Positions 40,918-49,342 of a DNA stretch of 64,000 nucleotides are shown here, one piece after another. The number at the start of each line of letters is the position of its first letter. Within the stretch, counting starts at the first letter, position 1. Position numbers and translations under genes: made by a program. Under the pieces are notes generated by a model. The model did not search any database. It saw only the letters and a program-made list of their open reading frames with translations, and was not told the DNA's origin. The DNA lies in the NCBI RefSeq assembly GCF_011761305.1, contig NZ_JAAOZC010000007.1, forward strand, positions 79,735-143,734. Reading direction: 5' to 3'. The stretch comes from Sphingomonas vulcanisoli (GTDB lineage Bacteria; Pseudomonadota; Alphaproteobacteria; Sphingomonadales; Sphingomonadaceae).

Positions 40918-41008
40918 GGAGCGGTGGCCGAGTGGTCGAAGGCGCTCGCCTGGAAAGTGAGTATACGGCAAAACCGTATCCAGGGTTCGAATCCCTGCCG
41001 CTCCGCCA
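40918..41008 (+). tRNA. tRNA-Ser (anticodon GGA)
   Basis: A 91-nt tRNA. The acceptor arms are GGAGCGG (40918-40924) and CCGCTCC (40998-41004), with encoded GCCA at 41005-41008. The anticodon loop CTGGAAA places GGA at 40952-40954. A long variable arm (GTATACGGCAAAACCGTATC) is typical of class II serine tRNAs, and the T-loop GGTTCGAATCC is canonical. An integrase-like gene follows, so its 3' end is a likely attachment site. Confidence 0.97.
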
Positions 41009-41134
41009 TTTACCCTAAAATTCAACCTATCATTTCCCCCAAGAGATGGCTATTTCCCTAGCGTTTGGAGCGGTTAGAGAATCCGCTGCCGTCCACTCCA
41101 ATCCGTCCGTTCCCACCACTGCTGGTGGGCTAAA

Positions 41135-42332
41135 TTGTGGGCTAACGCGGAAGGAATCGAACCAGCGGGACAGCTCAGCATCGCTCGCATTAAGTCGCTC
41201 ACGGAGCCTGGCAGCTACACTGACGGGGATGGATTGATGCTCGTGGTCGCACCCGGTGGATCCGCGCAGTTGGAAATTGCGCGTCCGGCTTAACGGCGAA
41301 AGGCGCGACTTCGGTCTTGGCTCGCTCAAGGTCGTCACCCTTGCCGAGGCTCGCGAGAAGGCGCGCGAATATCGTCGACTGATCGCTCCGGGCATTGATC
41401 CGGTTGCCGAGCAGAAAAAGGAAGTCGATGCCGTTCCAAACTTCCGCGACGCTGCCGTGCGCGTTCATGAGGAACACAAGGCTAGCTGGAAGAACGGCAA
41501 GCATCAGGCGCAATGGATCACCACGCTCGAAACCTATGCATACCCGTTCATCGGCGATCGGCTCGTCAATAAGATTGAAGGGCCGCAAATCCTCAAGGCA
41601 TTGCAGCCGATATGGCTGAGCAAGCCTGAGACGGCTCGGCGGGTGCGCCAGCGCATCGGTGCGGTGCTCGACTGGGCCTACGTCAACGGATATCGCGACA
41701 GCGAGGCCCCCTTGCGCTCACTGTCGAAGGGCCTGCCACGCCAGCCCAAGGATGACGGCCATTTTGCCGCCATGTCCTTTGCGGACGTCCCGGCCTTCCT
41801 CGCCAAGTTGCGCGAGCGCGTCTCGGTCGGTCGAGTGGCGCTCGAGGCGCTTATCCTCACCGCCGCGCGCTCTGGCGAAATACGCGGTGCGACCTGGGGC
41901 GAAATCGATCTCGAAGCGGGCCTTTGGTCGATCCCTGCGGAACGAATGAAGATGGCGCGCCCCCATCAAGTCCCGCTCGCCCAGCAAGCGATCGATGCGT
42001 TCGAACGCGCCAAGGCGTTCAGCGCGCCGTGCACCGATCTCGGTTTTCCGGGCATTAAGCTCAAAAAGCCCATGTCAGATATGACGCTGCTCAAAATCCT
42101 GCGCGACATGGGTGCGGGCGTCACCGTCCACGGCTTCCGCTCGGCGTTCCGCGATTGGGTGGCGGCAGAGACCAGCTATCCCGGCGAAGTTGCAGAAGCG
42201 GCACTCGCCCACGCCAATTCGAACAAGGTCGAAGCGGCCTATCGCCAGACCGACTTTCTCGACAAGCGCCGCTCGCTGATGATTGAATGGGCCGATTTCT
42301 GCACGAGCAAACTCGCGCAGCCGTCAGGCTGA
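41135..42332 (+). pseudogene. Tyrosine recombinase (phage/P4-type integrase), frameshifted
   Basis: The N-terminal arm-binding part (LSIARIKSLTEPGSYTDGDG, then LMLVVAPGGS) is in one frame up to about 41260. The rest, from about 41256, is in the +1 frame (WKLRVRLNGERRDFGLGSLK...). Only one extra base in GGTGGATCCGCGCAG separates them. The catalytic residues R (AARSGEIRG), HxxR (VHGFRSAFRD) and H...Y (LAHANSNKVEAAYRQ) are intact. No good start codon is visible for the first part; TTG 41135 is nearest. The position just past tRNA-Ser fits a tRNA-targeting integrase. Confidence 0.82.
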
Positions 42333-42429
42333 TCCCCGCTCGATCAACCGGCGGAGGCTGGCCATCGTCACCAGCGTTGCCGTGCCGATCTTGACGGTTT
42401 GCAACTCGCCCGCCTTGATCAGCTCATAG
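42324..42429 (-). pseudogene. AlpA/excisionase-like HTH gene, truncated by IS6
   Basis: Thirty-four codons of the C-terminal end survive: YELIKAGELQTVKIGTATLV then MASLRRLIERGSA and a stop. This is the typical wing region of excisionase-like HTH proteins. The 5' part is cut off at the left end of the IS6 element (42430). The stop overlaps the integrase 3' end by 9 nt in convergent orientation. Confidence 0.75.
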
Positions 42430-43266
42430 GGTGTTGTCTGGGCAAATTGCCCCGGCTGGCGGTGAGCTGCTAACGAGCCGGCATGCGCCGCTACAAACCC
42501 AAGCCTTTCAGCCCGTTTCGATACTTCAAGTCGGCACCTGAGGTGATCGCCGCCGCGGTGCTGCTCTACATCCGGTTTCCGCTATCGCTTCGCAACGTCG
42601 AGGATCTGCTTTCCGAACGCGGTTACGACCTTTGCCATGAAACGGTTCGGCTTTGGTGGAACAGACTTGGGCCGATCTTTGCGGCCCAGATCCGACGCAG
42701 GCGTGCCAATCACATGCGCGGTTGCCGCCATTGGCGATGGCACTTGGATGAGATGTACGTGAAGCTGAATGGCGAGATGATCTCCCTCTGGCGCGCGGTG
42801 GATCACGAGGGCGAAATCCTGGAAAGTTACATCACCAAAACCAGGGACAAGGCGGCTGCCCTCGCCTTCATGAAGAAGGCTTTGAAGCGCCACGGCTCGC
42901 CCGAGCGGATCGTGACCGACGGGCTTCGCTCCTACGGCGCTGCGATGGATGAACTGGGCAATCGCGGGAAGCGCGAGATCGGTCGCCACGCCAACAATCG
43001 GGTCGAGAACAGTCACCTCCTCTTCCGACGACGAGAGCGGGCAATGCTCAGCTTCAGAAGGATGAAGACGCTCCAAAAGTTCGCTTCAGTCCACGCCAAC
43101 ATCACAAATCACTTCAATCTCGAACGTCACCTGATCAGCCGCGAAAACTACAAAGAACGACGCTCCGCCGCCCAGGCGGAGTGGAAAATCCTCGTGGCCT
43201 GAAGCGCGATCCTCAACGTCCAACGTGCATCGTGGAGAGACGAGTTCGACTTTGTCTGACAGCACC
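42430..43266 (+). mobile_element. IS6-family insertion sequence, apparently intact
   Basis: An 837-nt element with terminal inverted repeats GGTGTTGTCTGGGCAAA (left) and GGTGCTGTCAGACAAAG (complement of the right end), enclosing one full transposase gene. No 8-bp target duplication is seen (GCTCATAG left, TGTCCGGC right), consistent with deletion or recombination after insertion. It interrupts an AlpA-like gene on the left and an IS630 remnant on the right. Confidence 0.82.
42483..43202 (+). CDS. IS6-family transposase
   Basis: A 239-residue DDE transposase. Catalytic residues lie in WHLDEMYVKLNG, IVTDGLRSYG and NNRVENSHLLFRRRERAM, with the N-terminal helix-turn-helix in VEDLLSERGYDLCHETVRLW. 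The length and the C-terminal FNLERHLISRENY are normal for the family. It appears functional. Confidence 0.92.
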   Translation: MRRYKPKPFSPFRYFKSAPEVIAAAVLLYIRFPLSLRNVEDLLSERGYDLCHETVRLWWNRLGPIFAAQIRRRRANHMRGCRHWRWHLDEMYVKLNGEMISLWRAVDHEGEILESYITKTRDKAAALAFMKKALKRHGSPERIVTDGLRSYGAAMDELGNRGKREIGRHANNRVENSHLLFRRRERAMLSFRRMKTLQKFASVHANITNHFNLERHLISRENYKERRSAAQAEWKILVA

Positions 43267-43377
43267 TGTCCGGCTTGTGGTCCCTCATCGGCAGCTTGGT
43301 CGACCTGTTCCAACCACAGGAATGCGCCAACTACTTCAGCTCCTGCGGCTATGACCCGGACTGATCGGAATCCGCTC
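43267..43377 (+). mobile_element. IS630-family remnant (transposase C-terminus and right end)
   Basis: A frame ending WSLIGSLVDLFQPQECANYF and SSCGYDPD, then stop, matches the C-terminus of IS630-family transposases. It is followed by TGATCGGAATCCGCTC, which looks like the right terminal repeat. The left part was lost where IS6 sits. The element ends exactly at the stop codon of the protease gene. Confidence 0.72.
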
Positions 43378-46300
43378 TAAAGTAGGAATTCGTGCGCCAC
43401 GACGTGCCAGGCGGTGGGAATATTGGCGTTGGCGACGCCCTTGATGAAGCCGGTGCTGGTGCTGTTGTTATCCCAGATCGACGTGGCGCCGGTATCGCTG
43501 CGCCACAGAATGTCGGCATTGCCGTCATCATTGTAATCACCGACGGCGGCAATGCTCCAGCCCTTGGGCAGGCTGTCGTTGATCTTGCCGGTATCGAAGC
43601 CGTTGCCGTTCGAAAACCAAACCGAGAGCGAGCCGCTGTCGCTAAGCCAGACGATATCGTCCTTTCCGTCACCGTTGAAATCGGCGATTCCGCGAACATG
43701 CCACGATGTCGGCACGCCGCTGGCGTTATAGGCGCCGGTCTGGAAGCCCGTGCTCGTGCTCTGCCAGGTCGAGATCGTGCCGTTATCGTTGCGCCACAGG
43801 ATATCGGCCTTGCCATCGCCATTAAAATCGCCCGCGCCCTCGATCTTCCAGTCGGTGGGGATATTGGTGTTGTAAGCGCCAGCCTGGAACAGCGTTCCCG
43901 CCGAACTCCACAGCGAAACCCCGCCGCCGTCCTGTCTCCATAGGATATCGTCCTTGCCATCGCCGTCGAAATCGGCAGTTGCTGCCACTTTCCAATCGGC
44001 GGGCACCGAGGTGCTGTTATAGGCGCCTGCCTGAAACAGGCCGCCGCCGGCGCCGTCCCACACCGATACCGCGCCGCTGGGATTGCGCCACAGCAGATCG
44101 GCGAGGCCATCGCCATTCATGTCGAAGCTTTCCGACACCGACCAGCCGGCGGGAACCGGCGAGCCGAATACGCCGGTGTGGAGCTGATCGGATAGGCTGT
44201 TCCCCCCAACCGTCCATTCACTCACCGTGCCACTGACATTCTGCCACAGGATATCCGAATGTCCGTCGCCGTTGAAATCGGAGAGGCCGGCCATGTGGCT
44301 CGCCGCGATCACGTCCGTACCCCCGCCAGACTGCTGCAATGCGAGCCGCGCGCCGGTGGGCAGTTGAACCGTTGCACCCCCGAAGCTGACCGCGCCGACA
44401 GCGCGTTGCAGCGTGAAGCCCGGATAGGTCTGATCCGTGACGTGGATTCGATCCCCGACCGAAAAATCGGTGATGGTATCGCCGTTGAGTTCGGTGGTCG
44501 TGCCCAGGAAGGTATCGTTGCCTGCGCCGCCCGTCAGGCGATCGGCGCCGAGGCCGCCGATCAACATATCATCGCCTGCGCCACCGTCCAGCGCATCCCG
44601 CACGCTGGTCCCGGCCAGTGTGTCATTCCCGGCGGTGCCGGTAAAGCCATATTGGATGACGTCGTTCAGCGAAAAGGCGGAAGATATGTACAGCTGGAAC
44701 TGGCCGGCCGCGGCGGTCGCCTTCAGATAGCCTCCCGCGCCCGTTGTGGATTGGATTGAGATGGCGGTTGCGGCCAATGCGCCGAGATCGACGGTGTCAA
44801 TGCCGGTCTCGAAATCCCAGATAGAATCCGATGCCGTTGTTGATGAGGTCGCGACTGAGCCGAAAACGAATAGGTCCGTACCCGTGCCGCCATAATAACT
44901 TGCGGATCCGCTGCCAGCATAGACGATATCATTCCCCGCTCCGGCGATGACTGTGCCGGTATTGCTGCCGAAGCGGATGATGTCATTGCCGTCGCCGGTC
45001 GACACGTAGCTGCTGTAACTGCCATCGACGGTGACCACATCGGCGCCGCTGCCGAGCGTCAGATTGATATTCTCAAACCCTGTGAAAGCCGGATTGGGAA
45101 CGGAAATCACATGCGCAGTGCTGTCCGTGAGCGTCAGGCTCAGCGTGTCTTTCCCAGCACCACCGTCAGCGCTGAAACCGGACAGCGAATAACCGGCGCT
45201 GGTTGAGATGTTGACGCTGTCGTCGCCATCTCCGGCCGCAAAAGTCACCGGCCCGCTCGCGTTGTTGAAATAGAAGTAATCGGCACCATTGCCGGTAGTT
45301 ACGTTCAACAGGCCCTTTTGATTGTAAACGTTGATGGAATTGGCGCCGTCGCCAGCGGTGACCGTCACCGCCCCGCTATTATTAGAAAGATAGAAATAAT
45401 CTGCGCCGGAGCCCGCGCGAAGATTCAGATTGCCGGTCGCGTCGGTGAGGCTGATCGAATTCTTGCCATCACCGGCCGCGATCGTAGTCGCCGCGCTAGC
45501 GCTCGAAACATAGATGGAATCAGCGCCGGAGCCCGCGCTGATGTTCAGAGAGCCGGTCGCGGAATAAGCATTGATCTTGTTGTCACCATCGCCGGCCGCG
45601 ATAGTGATTGGTCCGCTACTATTTTGCAGCGTAATTGTATCGAGCCCGGCACCGGCGGCAATGCTTACGGCGCCATTGCTCTTATAGAGGGTGATCGTGT
45701 TGTTCCCGGCGCCCGCATCAATTGTATCGTCATGGCTGCTGTGGGTCAGCAGGATATTATCATCGCCACCCTGGCCGGTGATGATGTTGTTGCCACCAAC
45801 GCCGCGCATCGTTGTGCCGGCTGCAAGACCTAACTGCGTCAGTGTTGCGGTCGCGGCGTTCCATGTCCAACTCTGGTCTTCATTGCCGTCGGTGCCGGGC
45901 GCGCCGTAAAGATAGGAAATCGCATCCAGATCGATCGAACCCAGGACATTGCCGGAGGTCCCACCTGAACTGTAACTCATTACCGTATGGGCATAATTAT
46001 CGTCGGCAGGGGCGAGCGTATAATCGCCTTCGAACGAATGTTTGAAGCCCAGATTGTGACCGATCTCATGTGCGAAAAGCTGTATGGAACTATAGCTGGT
46101 ACTGCCCACGAACACGATGCCGCCGCCGCCATAGGCCGCTGCTTGCGATGAGCGATAGGGGCCGCCCAAATCGAAATTGAAATTGGCGAGCTTGATGTCG
46201 CCCATGCCTGCCGGCGCTTCGAGAAAGGTGACGCCGCTGGCGGCATCCCATTCGCTGAAGGCAGTACGGGCGGCCGCCATTTGCGCGTCGGTCAAGGGCT

Positions 46301-46487
46301 GGAAACTTGCTGCGAACGCCGCGCCATTAGCGGCGATATCGAGGGCGCTGGTGTTTTTTTCGAAGGAATAGGTGATGAAGACGGGCGTGTTTGTGAACAT
46401 ATTACCCGAACTGTTATTGCCCACCCAGGAATAGCTGAGGATCGCGCGGCGATCGTTCACATACGTCATCGCCCATGCTTCCCGCAT
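43377..46487 (-). CDS. Serralysin-like M10 metalloprotease with RTX and FG-GAP repeats
   Basis: A 1036-residue secreted protein without a Sec signal. The zinc motif HEIGHNLGFKH is at 140-150 with the Met-turn VMSYS at 169-173. A series of about 21-residue repeats (pattern AGDGxNxIxLxxxxGxxxI) spans roughly residues 240-420. Canonical RTX nonapeptides (DGGAGDDMLIGGLGADRLTG) follow, and from about residue 730 FG-GAP/VCBS repeats of the form DFNGDGxxDILWRxxxG. The C-terminus VVAHEFLL is probably the type I secretion signal, shared with the protein at 55904-57571. Met1 (46487) and Met7 (46469) both have plausible ribosome binding sites. The exporter is encoded 5 kb away. Confidence 0.9.
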   Translation of the reverse strand: MREAWAMTYVNDRRAILSYSWVGNNSSGNMFTNTPVFITYSFEKNTSALDIAANGAAFAASFQPLTDAQMAAARTAFSEWDAASGVTFLEAPAGMGDIKLANFNFDLGGPYRSSQAAAYGGGGIVFVGSTSYSSIQLFAHEIGHNLGFKHSFEGDYTLAPADDNYAHTVMSYSSGGTSGNVLGSIDLDAISYLYGAPGTDGNEDQSWTWNAATATLTQLGLAAGTTMRGVGGNNIITGQGGDDNILLTHSSHDDTIDAGAGNNTITLYKSNGAVSIAAGAGLDTITLQNSSGPITIAAGDGDNKINAYSATGSLNISAGSGADSIYVSSASAATTIAAGDGKNSISLTDATGNLNLRAGSGADYFYLSNNSGAVTVTAGDGANSINVYNQKGLLNVTTGNGADYFYFNNASGPVTFAAGDGDDSVNISTSAGYSLSGFSADGGAGKDTLSLTLTDSTAHVISVPNPAFTGFENINLTLGSGADVVTVDGSYSSYVSTGDGNDIIRFGSNTGTVIAGAGNDIVYAGSGSASYYGGTGTDLFVFGSVATSSTTASDSIWDFETGIDTVDLGALAATAISIQSTTGAGGYLKATAAAGQFQLYISSAFSLNDVIQYGFTGTAGNDTLAGTSVRDALDGGAGDDMLIGGLGADRLTGGAGNDTFLGTTTELNGDTITDFSVGDRIHVTDQTYPGFTLQRAVGAVSFGGATVQLPTGARLALQQSGGGTDVIAASHMAGLSDFNGDGHSDILWQNVSGTVSEWTVGGNSLSDQLHTGVFGSPVPAGWSVSESFDMNGDGLADLLWRNPSGAVSVWDGAGGGLFQAGAYNSTSVPADWKVAATADFDGDGKDDILWRQDGGGVSLWSSAGTLFQAGAYNTNIPTDWKIEGAGDFNGDGKADILWRNDNGTISTWQSTSTGFQTGAYNASGVPTSWHVRGIADFNGDGKDDIVWLSDSGSLSVWFSNGNGFDTGKINDSLPKGWSIAAVGDYNDDGNADILWRSDTGATSIWDNNSTSTGFIKGVANANIPTAWHVVAHEFLL

Positions 46488-46792
46488 GTCGCACGGCCTT
46501 CCGGGCGATGCCCGGCGCGCGGCGACGTCGGCACGATGCGCTCGCGTCCAACCGCAAGCGCTTCCGAAAGAACGGCTACGTTTTTCATCACTGTAAACCC
46601 CCCAGGATCACGGCACGTCTGACCACGGCCATCCCTACGGCCCACGGATCAGCTCTGCGATGTTAGTCCAACAATGCACAGAAATGGGCCGTACGCCAGC
46701 GCCGAAGCGCGGGGTGGATGCTTCTGTCCCCTTTCGATCAATCCGTGGCACCTAAGCCATGACTGCGCTGGCCGGCCATGATCAGGCCGCCG

Positions 46793-46905
46793 TTACAGCA
46801 GGAAGGTGTGCGAGACGATCTGCCAGCCGGTCGGGCCCTGGGCATCACGACGCCCTTGACGGAGCCTTTGCCGGATACTGCCATATCTAATTCCCCGCTG
46901 TTTTC
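46793..46905 (-). pseudogene. Relic of an FG-GAP/type I-secreted protein C-terminus
   Basis: Read on the minus strand, GELDMAVSGKGSVKGVV is followed, after one frameshift, by DAQGPTGWQIVSHTFLL and a TAA at 46793. This parallels GFIKGVANANIPTAWHVVAH... of the protease and of the FG-GAP protein, including the final FLL. Only this end survives. Confidence 0.7.
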
Positions 46906-46951
46906 CATAGTAGCTAGCGGCCAATCGGACGGATGGCTTACTGCTTTGTTC

Positions 46952-47044
46952 GCTATTTGGAAAAAAGGCGATCTGCTCGGCGCCGTCACTTTATTATCGC
47001 CAATCGTCAAACGAACCAGATCCCGATTAGTCTGACAGTGTCAG
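46952..47044. repeat. Direct repeat, left copy, flanking the RTX gene
   Basis: It aligns with 49225-49320 at roughly 75-80% identity, the best part being CAAACGAACCAGATC followed by a TTRGTCTRACARTG motif. It lies upstream of the RTX gene. Confidence 0.75.
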
Positions 47045-47358
47045 TCCGAGTCCCGATCGTTGCCTGCTTTTCCCCGCGCCGATTGAGAGCGAGAAGTCGC
47101 GGTTTGAAATTCGAGCACATAAGAGCGTGTTAACATTTGCGGGATCGCCGGCAACCGACAGCCGCAAGTCTGGCGTCCAGAAAGAGCCAGCGCATTCGCT
47201 CGTTCCCTTTAGAACGGCTAAGAATTTGGCAAGGCGTTAGACCGCCCATTATGGGGCGATCAGAAACGCAACCCGTGCATCGCGGAAGTCCCAACGGCCG
47301 TTACGTTGCCATTCCAGACCTCAAAGCGTAGGTTGAGTAAGTACATTGGAGATTATGG

Positions 47359-49218
47359 ATGCCGACCATAACTGGAACTTCGGGTAATGACGTTTTGGTC
47401 GGCACCGAATATGATCCGCTAGCTTCAGGCAACACCGACACGATCAACGGCCTAGGCGGCAACGACACTATCGACGGCCGCACGGGCAACAACATTTTGA
47501 ACGGCGGAGACGGGGACGATACTTTCTTCATAAAGGTCACGGACGGGCTGACGACTACGATAGACGGTGGAGCGGGCTTCGACACGCTGGATTTCAGCCA
47601 ATATACCCACGGGATATTTTCTTATCCTGGCCTGCAGGGTTACGTGCCCTCCGCTATCCGTTCCACATTCAACTCGGTCGGAACCAGATACGAAAATATT
47701 GCTCTGACCGGTGTCGAGCAGATTGTCGGCTCCCCTTTTGCCGACGGCATCAACGCGACGGATCTTGGCCAGGGCGTTACGACACTGCACGGCGGTGACG
47801 GAGATGATTATCTCAATGGCGGAACTATAGCTTCCTTCTTGTACGGTGATGCCGGGAGCGACATGCTGTTCGCGGGAACAGGCGACACACACCTTTATGG
47901 AGGAACTGGCGACGACACCCTCGATTTCGACTTTTTAACGAGAGTATATGGGCGACCATACGTCGGCGGTGGCGTTGCCGATGGCGGAGAGGGCAACGAT
48001 ACCTTGGCCTATAACGGCCTGAGTGGAGCTTACGTTGATCTGGCCGCCGGCAAGGCGGTGGCTGCCAATGGTGCCATCCTCACGCTGAATTCGATTGAAA
48101 ATGTGAGAGGCGTCGGCGACGTTCAGGTGTTCGGCAACGATGCTGCGAACACACTGACCGGCACCCGCGTACTTGGCATGGGTGGCGATGATACGCTCTA
48201 CAGCGGCGGTGCACTTGGCCAGATTGACGGCGGAAGCGGCAACGACGTGATGCATCCGGGCGGAACCAACAATATCGTCGTGGGGGGTGCCGGTATTGAC
48301 AAGGTCTTCATCAACGGCACTTTCCAGCCCGGCGGCAACGCGCCGCTGACAATCACATTTTCCGCCGACCACATCGACTTCATCACAGCCGGCACTTCCA
48401 GCCAGGCGCCGACGGATACCCGCGTTTATTCTACCGAACAGTTTCAGTTCAACGATCGGCTAATCGACAATGCCGATGGCCATCCACTTGTCGATGATCT
48501 CTATTACTACGTGAAAAATCCCGATGTCGCGACAGCACTGGTCGAGGCTGAAAATCATTATGCCAATTCCGGGTGGAAGGAAGGGCGGGATCCTGACGCC
48601 TATTTCTCCACCAAGGGTTATCTGGGGCTGAATACCGATGTCGCCAAGGCCGGCGTTAATCCGCTGGATCAATATGATCAGTCGGGTTGGAAAGAGGGGC
48701 GCGATCCCTCGGCGAATTTCGATACTACGCTATACTTGCTGCACAATCCCGACGTTGCCGCAGCCGGCATCGATCCGCTCGCCCACTTCCTCCAGTTCGG
48801 ACAGGCGGAGGGGCGACAAGCGTATGCCGCAATCGGTCACGTCATCGCCGCCGACGGCTTCGATGCACAATATTATCTTCTCGCCAATCCCGACGTCGCC
48901 GCATCGGGGATGGATCCTTATCAGCATTATATACAGTTTGGCTGGCACGAAGGCCGTAATCCGAATGCCTTGTTCGACACTAAAGGTTACTTAGCGGCCT
49001 ATTCTGATGCCGCTGCTTCAGGCATGAACCCCCTTGATTATTATCATACCGTTGGCTGGAAGATGGGCGACGACCCGTCCGGTAGCTTCGACACTGCAAC
49101 GTATGAGAGGACTTACGCCGACGTGGCGGCAGCGGGCGTGGACCCTCTGTTTCATTACCTTGCTTACGGAGCATACGAGCTACGATCTACTTTTGCAGAC
49201 AACTCGTTTCATCTTTGA
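47359..49218 (+). CDS. RTX calcium-binding protein with tandem 'NPDVAAAGxDP' repeats
   Basis: A 619-residue protein with no Sec signal. The N-terminal half has RTX nonapeptides (GLGGNDTIDGRTGNNILNGG; GGDGDDYLNGG; GGTGDDTLDFD). From about residue 375 there are five to six tandem repeats of about 45 residues with the pattern YYLxxNPDVAAAGxDPxxHYxxxGWxEGRxP. Such repeats occur in alphaproteobacterial RTX and surface polysaccharide proteins. Likely a type I-secreted surface protein. GGAG precedes ATG 47359; an ATG at 47355 is out of frame. Confidence 0.85.
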   Translation: MPTITGTSGNDVLVGTEYDPLASGNTDTINGLGGNDTIDGRTGNNILNGGDGDDTFFIKVTDGLTTTIDGGAGFDTLDFSQYTHGIFSYPGLQGYVPSAIRSTFNSVGTRYENIALTGVEQIVGSPFADGINATDLGQGVTTLHGGDGDDYLNGGTIASFLYGDAGSDMLFAGTGDTHLYGGTGDDTLDFDFLTRVYGRPYVGGGVADGGEGNDTLAYNGLSGAYVDLAAGKAVAANGAILTLNSIENVRGVGDVQVFGNDAANTLTGTRVLGMGGDDTLYSGGALGQIDGGSGNDVMHPGGTNNIVVGGAGIDKVFINGTFQPGGNAPLTITFSADHIDFITAGTSSQAPTDTRVYSTEQFQFNDRLIDNADGHPLVDDLYYYVKNPDVATALVEAENHYANSGWKEGRDPDAYFSTKGYLGLNTDVAKAGVNPLDQYDQSGWKEGRDPSANFDTTLYLLHNPDVAAAGIDPLAHFLQFGQAEGRQAYAAIGHVIAADGFDAQYYLLANPDVAASGMDPYQHYIQFGWHEGRNPNALFDTKGYLAAYSDAAASGMNPLDYYHTVGWKMGDDPSGSFDTATYERTYADVAAAGVDPLFHYLAYGAYELRSTFADNSFHL

Positions 49219-49224
49219 TCGGCG

Positions 49225-49320
49225 ATTTGAGAAAACCCTTGCCTTATCGCCGGCGCCGCCACTTTTTCTATTGCCAAATCGCCAAACGAACCAGATCATG
49301 GTTGGTCTAACAATGCCAGT
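49225..49320. repeat. Direct repeat, right copy, flanking the RTX gene
   Basis: It begins 7 nt after the RTX stop and includes CCAAACGAACCAGATCATGG and GGTCTAACAATGCCAG. It mirrors 46952-47044 in the same orientation, so the RTX gene lies between two direct repeats about 2.3 kb apart. Confidence 0.75.
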
Positions 49321-49342
49321 TTGAAAGCACCCATCCGAAGCG

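Larger units (their letters stand above)
46488..47358. other. 871-nt intergenic region between two secreted-protein genes
   Basis: It holds the upstream region of the protease (minus strand), a relic of a third secreted-protein C-terminus (46793-46905), one copy of a ~93-bp direct repeat (46952-47044) and the upstream region of the RTX gene. A short motif TTAGTCCAACAATG (46663-46676) is shared with the direct repeats. No intact gene is seen. Confidence 0.7.

Noticed and set aside
40841..41009. N-terminal extension of the PPIase through the tRNA region
   Set aside because: The extension is the antisense of tRNA-Ser; the signal peptide at the internal ATG 40841 marks the true start.
42422..43274. 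8-bp target duplication around the intact IS6
   Set aside because: Flanks GCTCATAG and TGTCCGGC do not match.
45240..45760. Regularly spaced ~63-nt repeats resembling a CRISPR-like array
   Set aside because: They lie in frame inside the protease gene and encode RTX-like repeats; units are diverged and there are no unique spacers.
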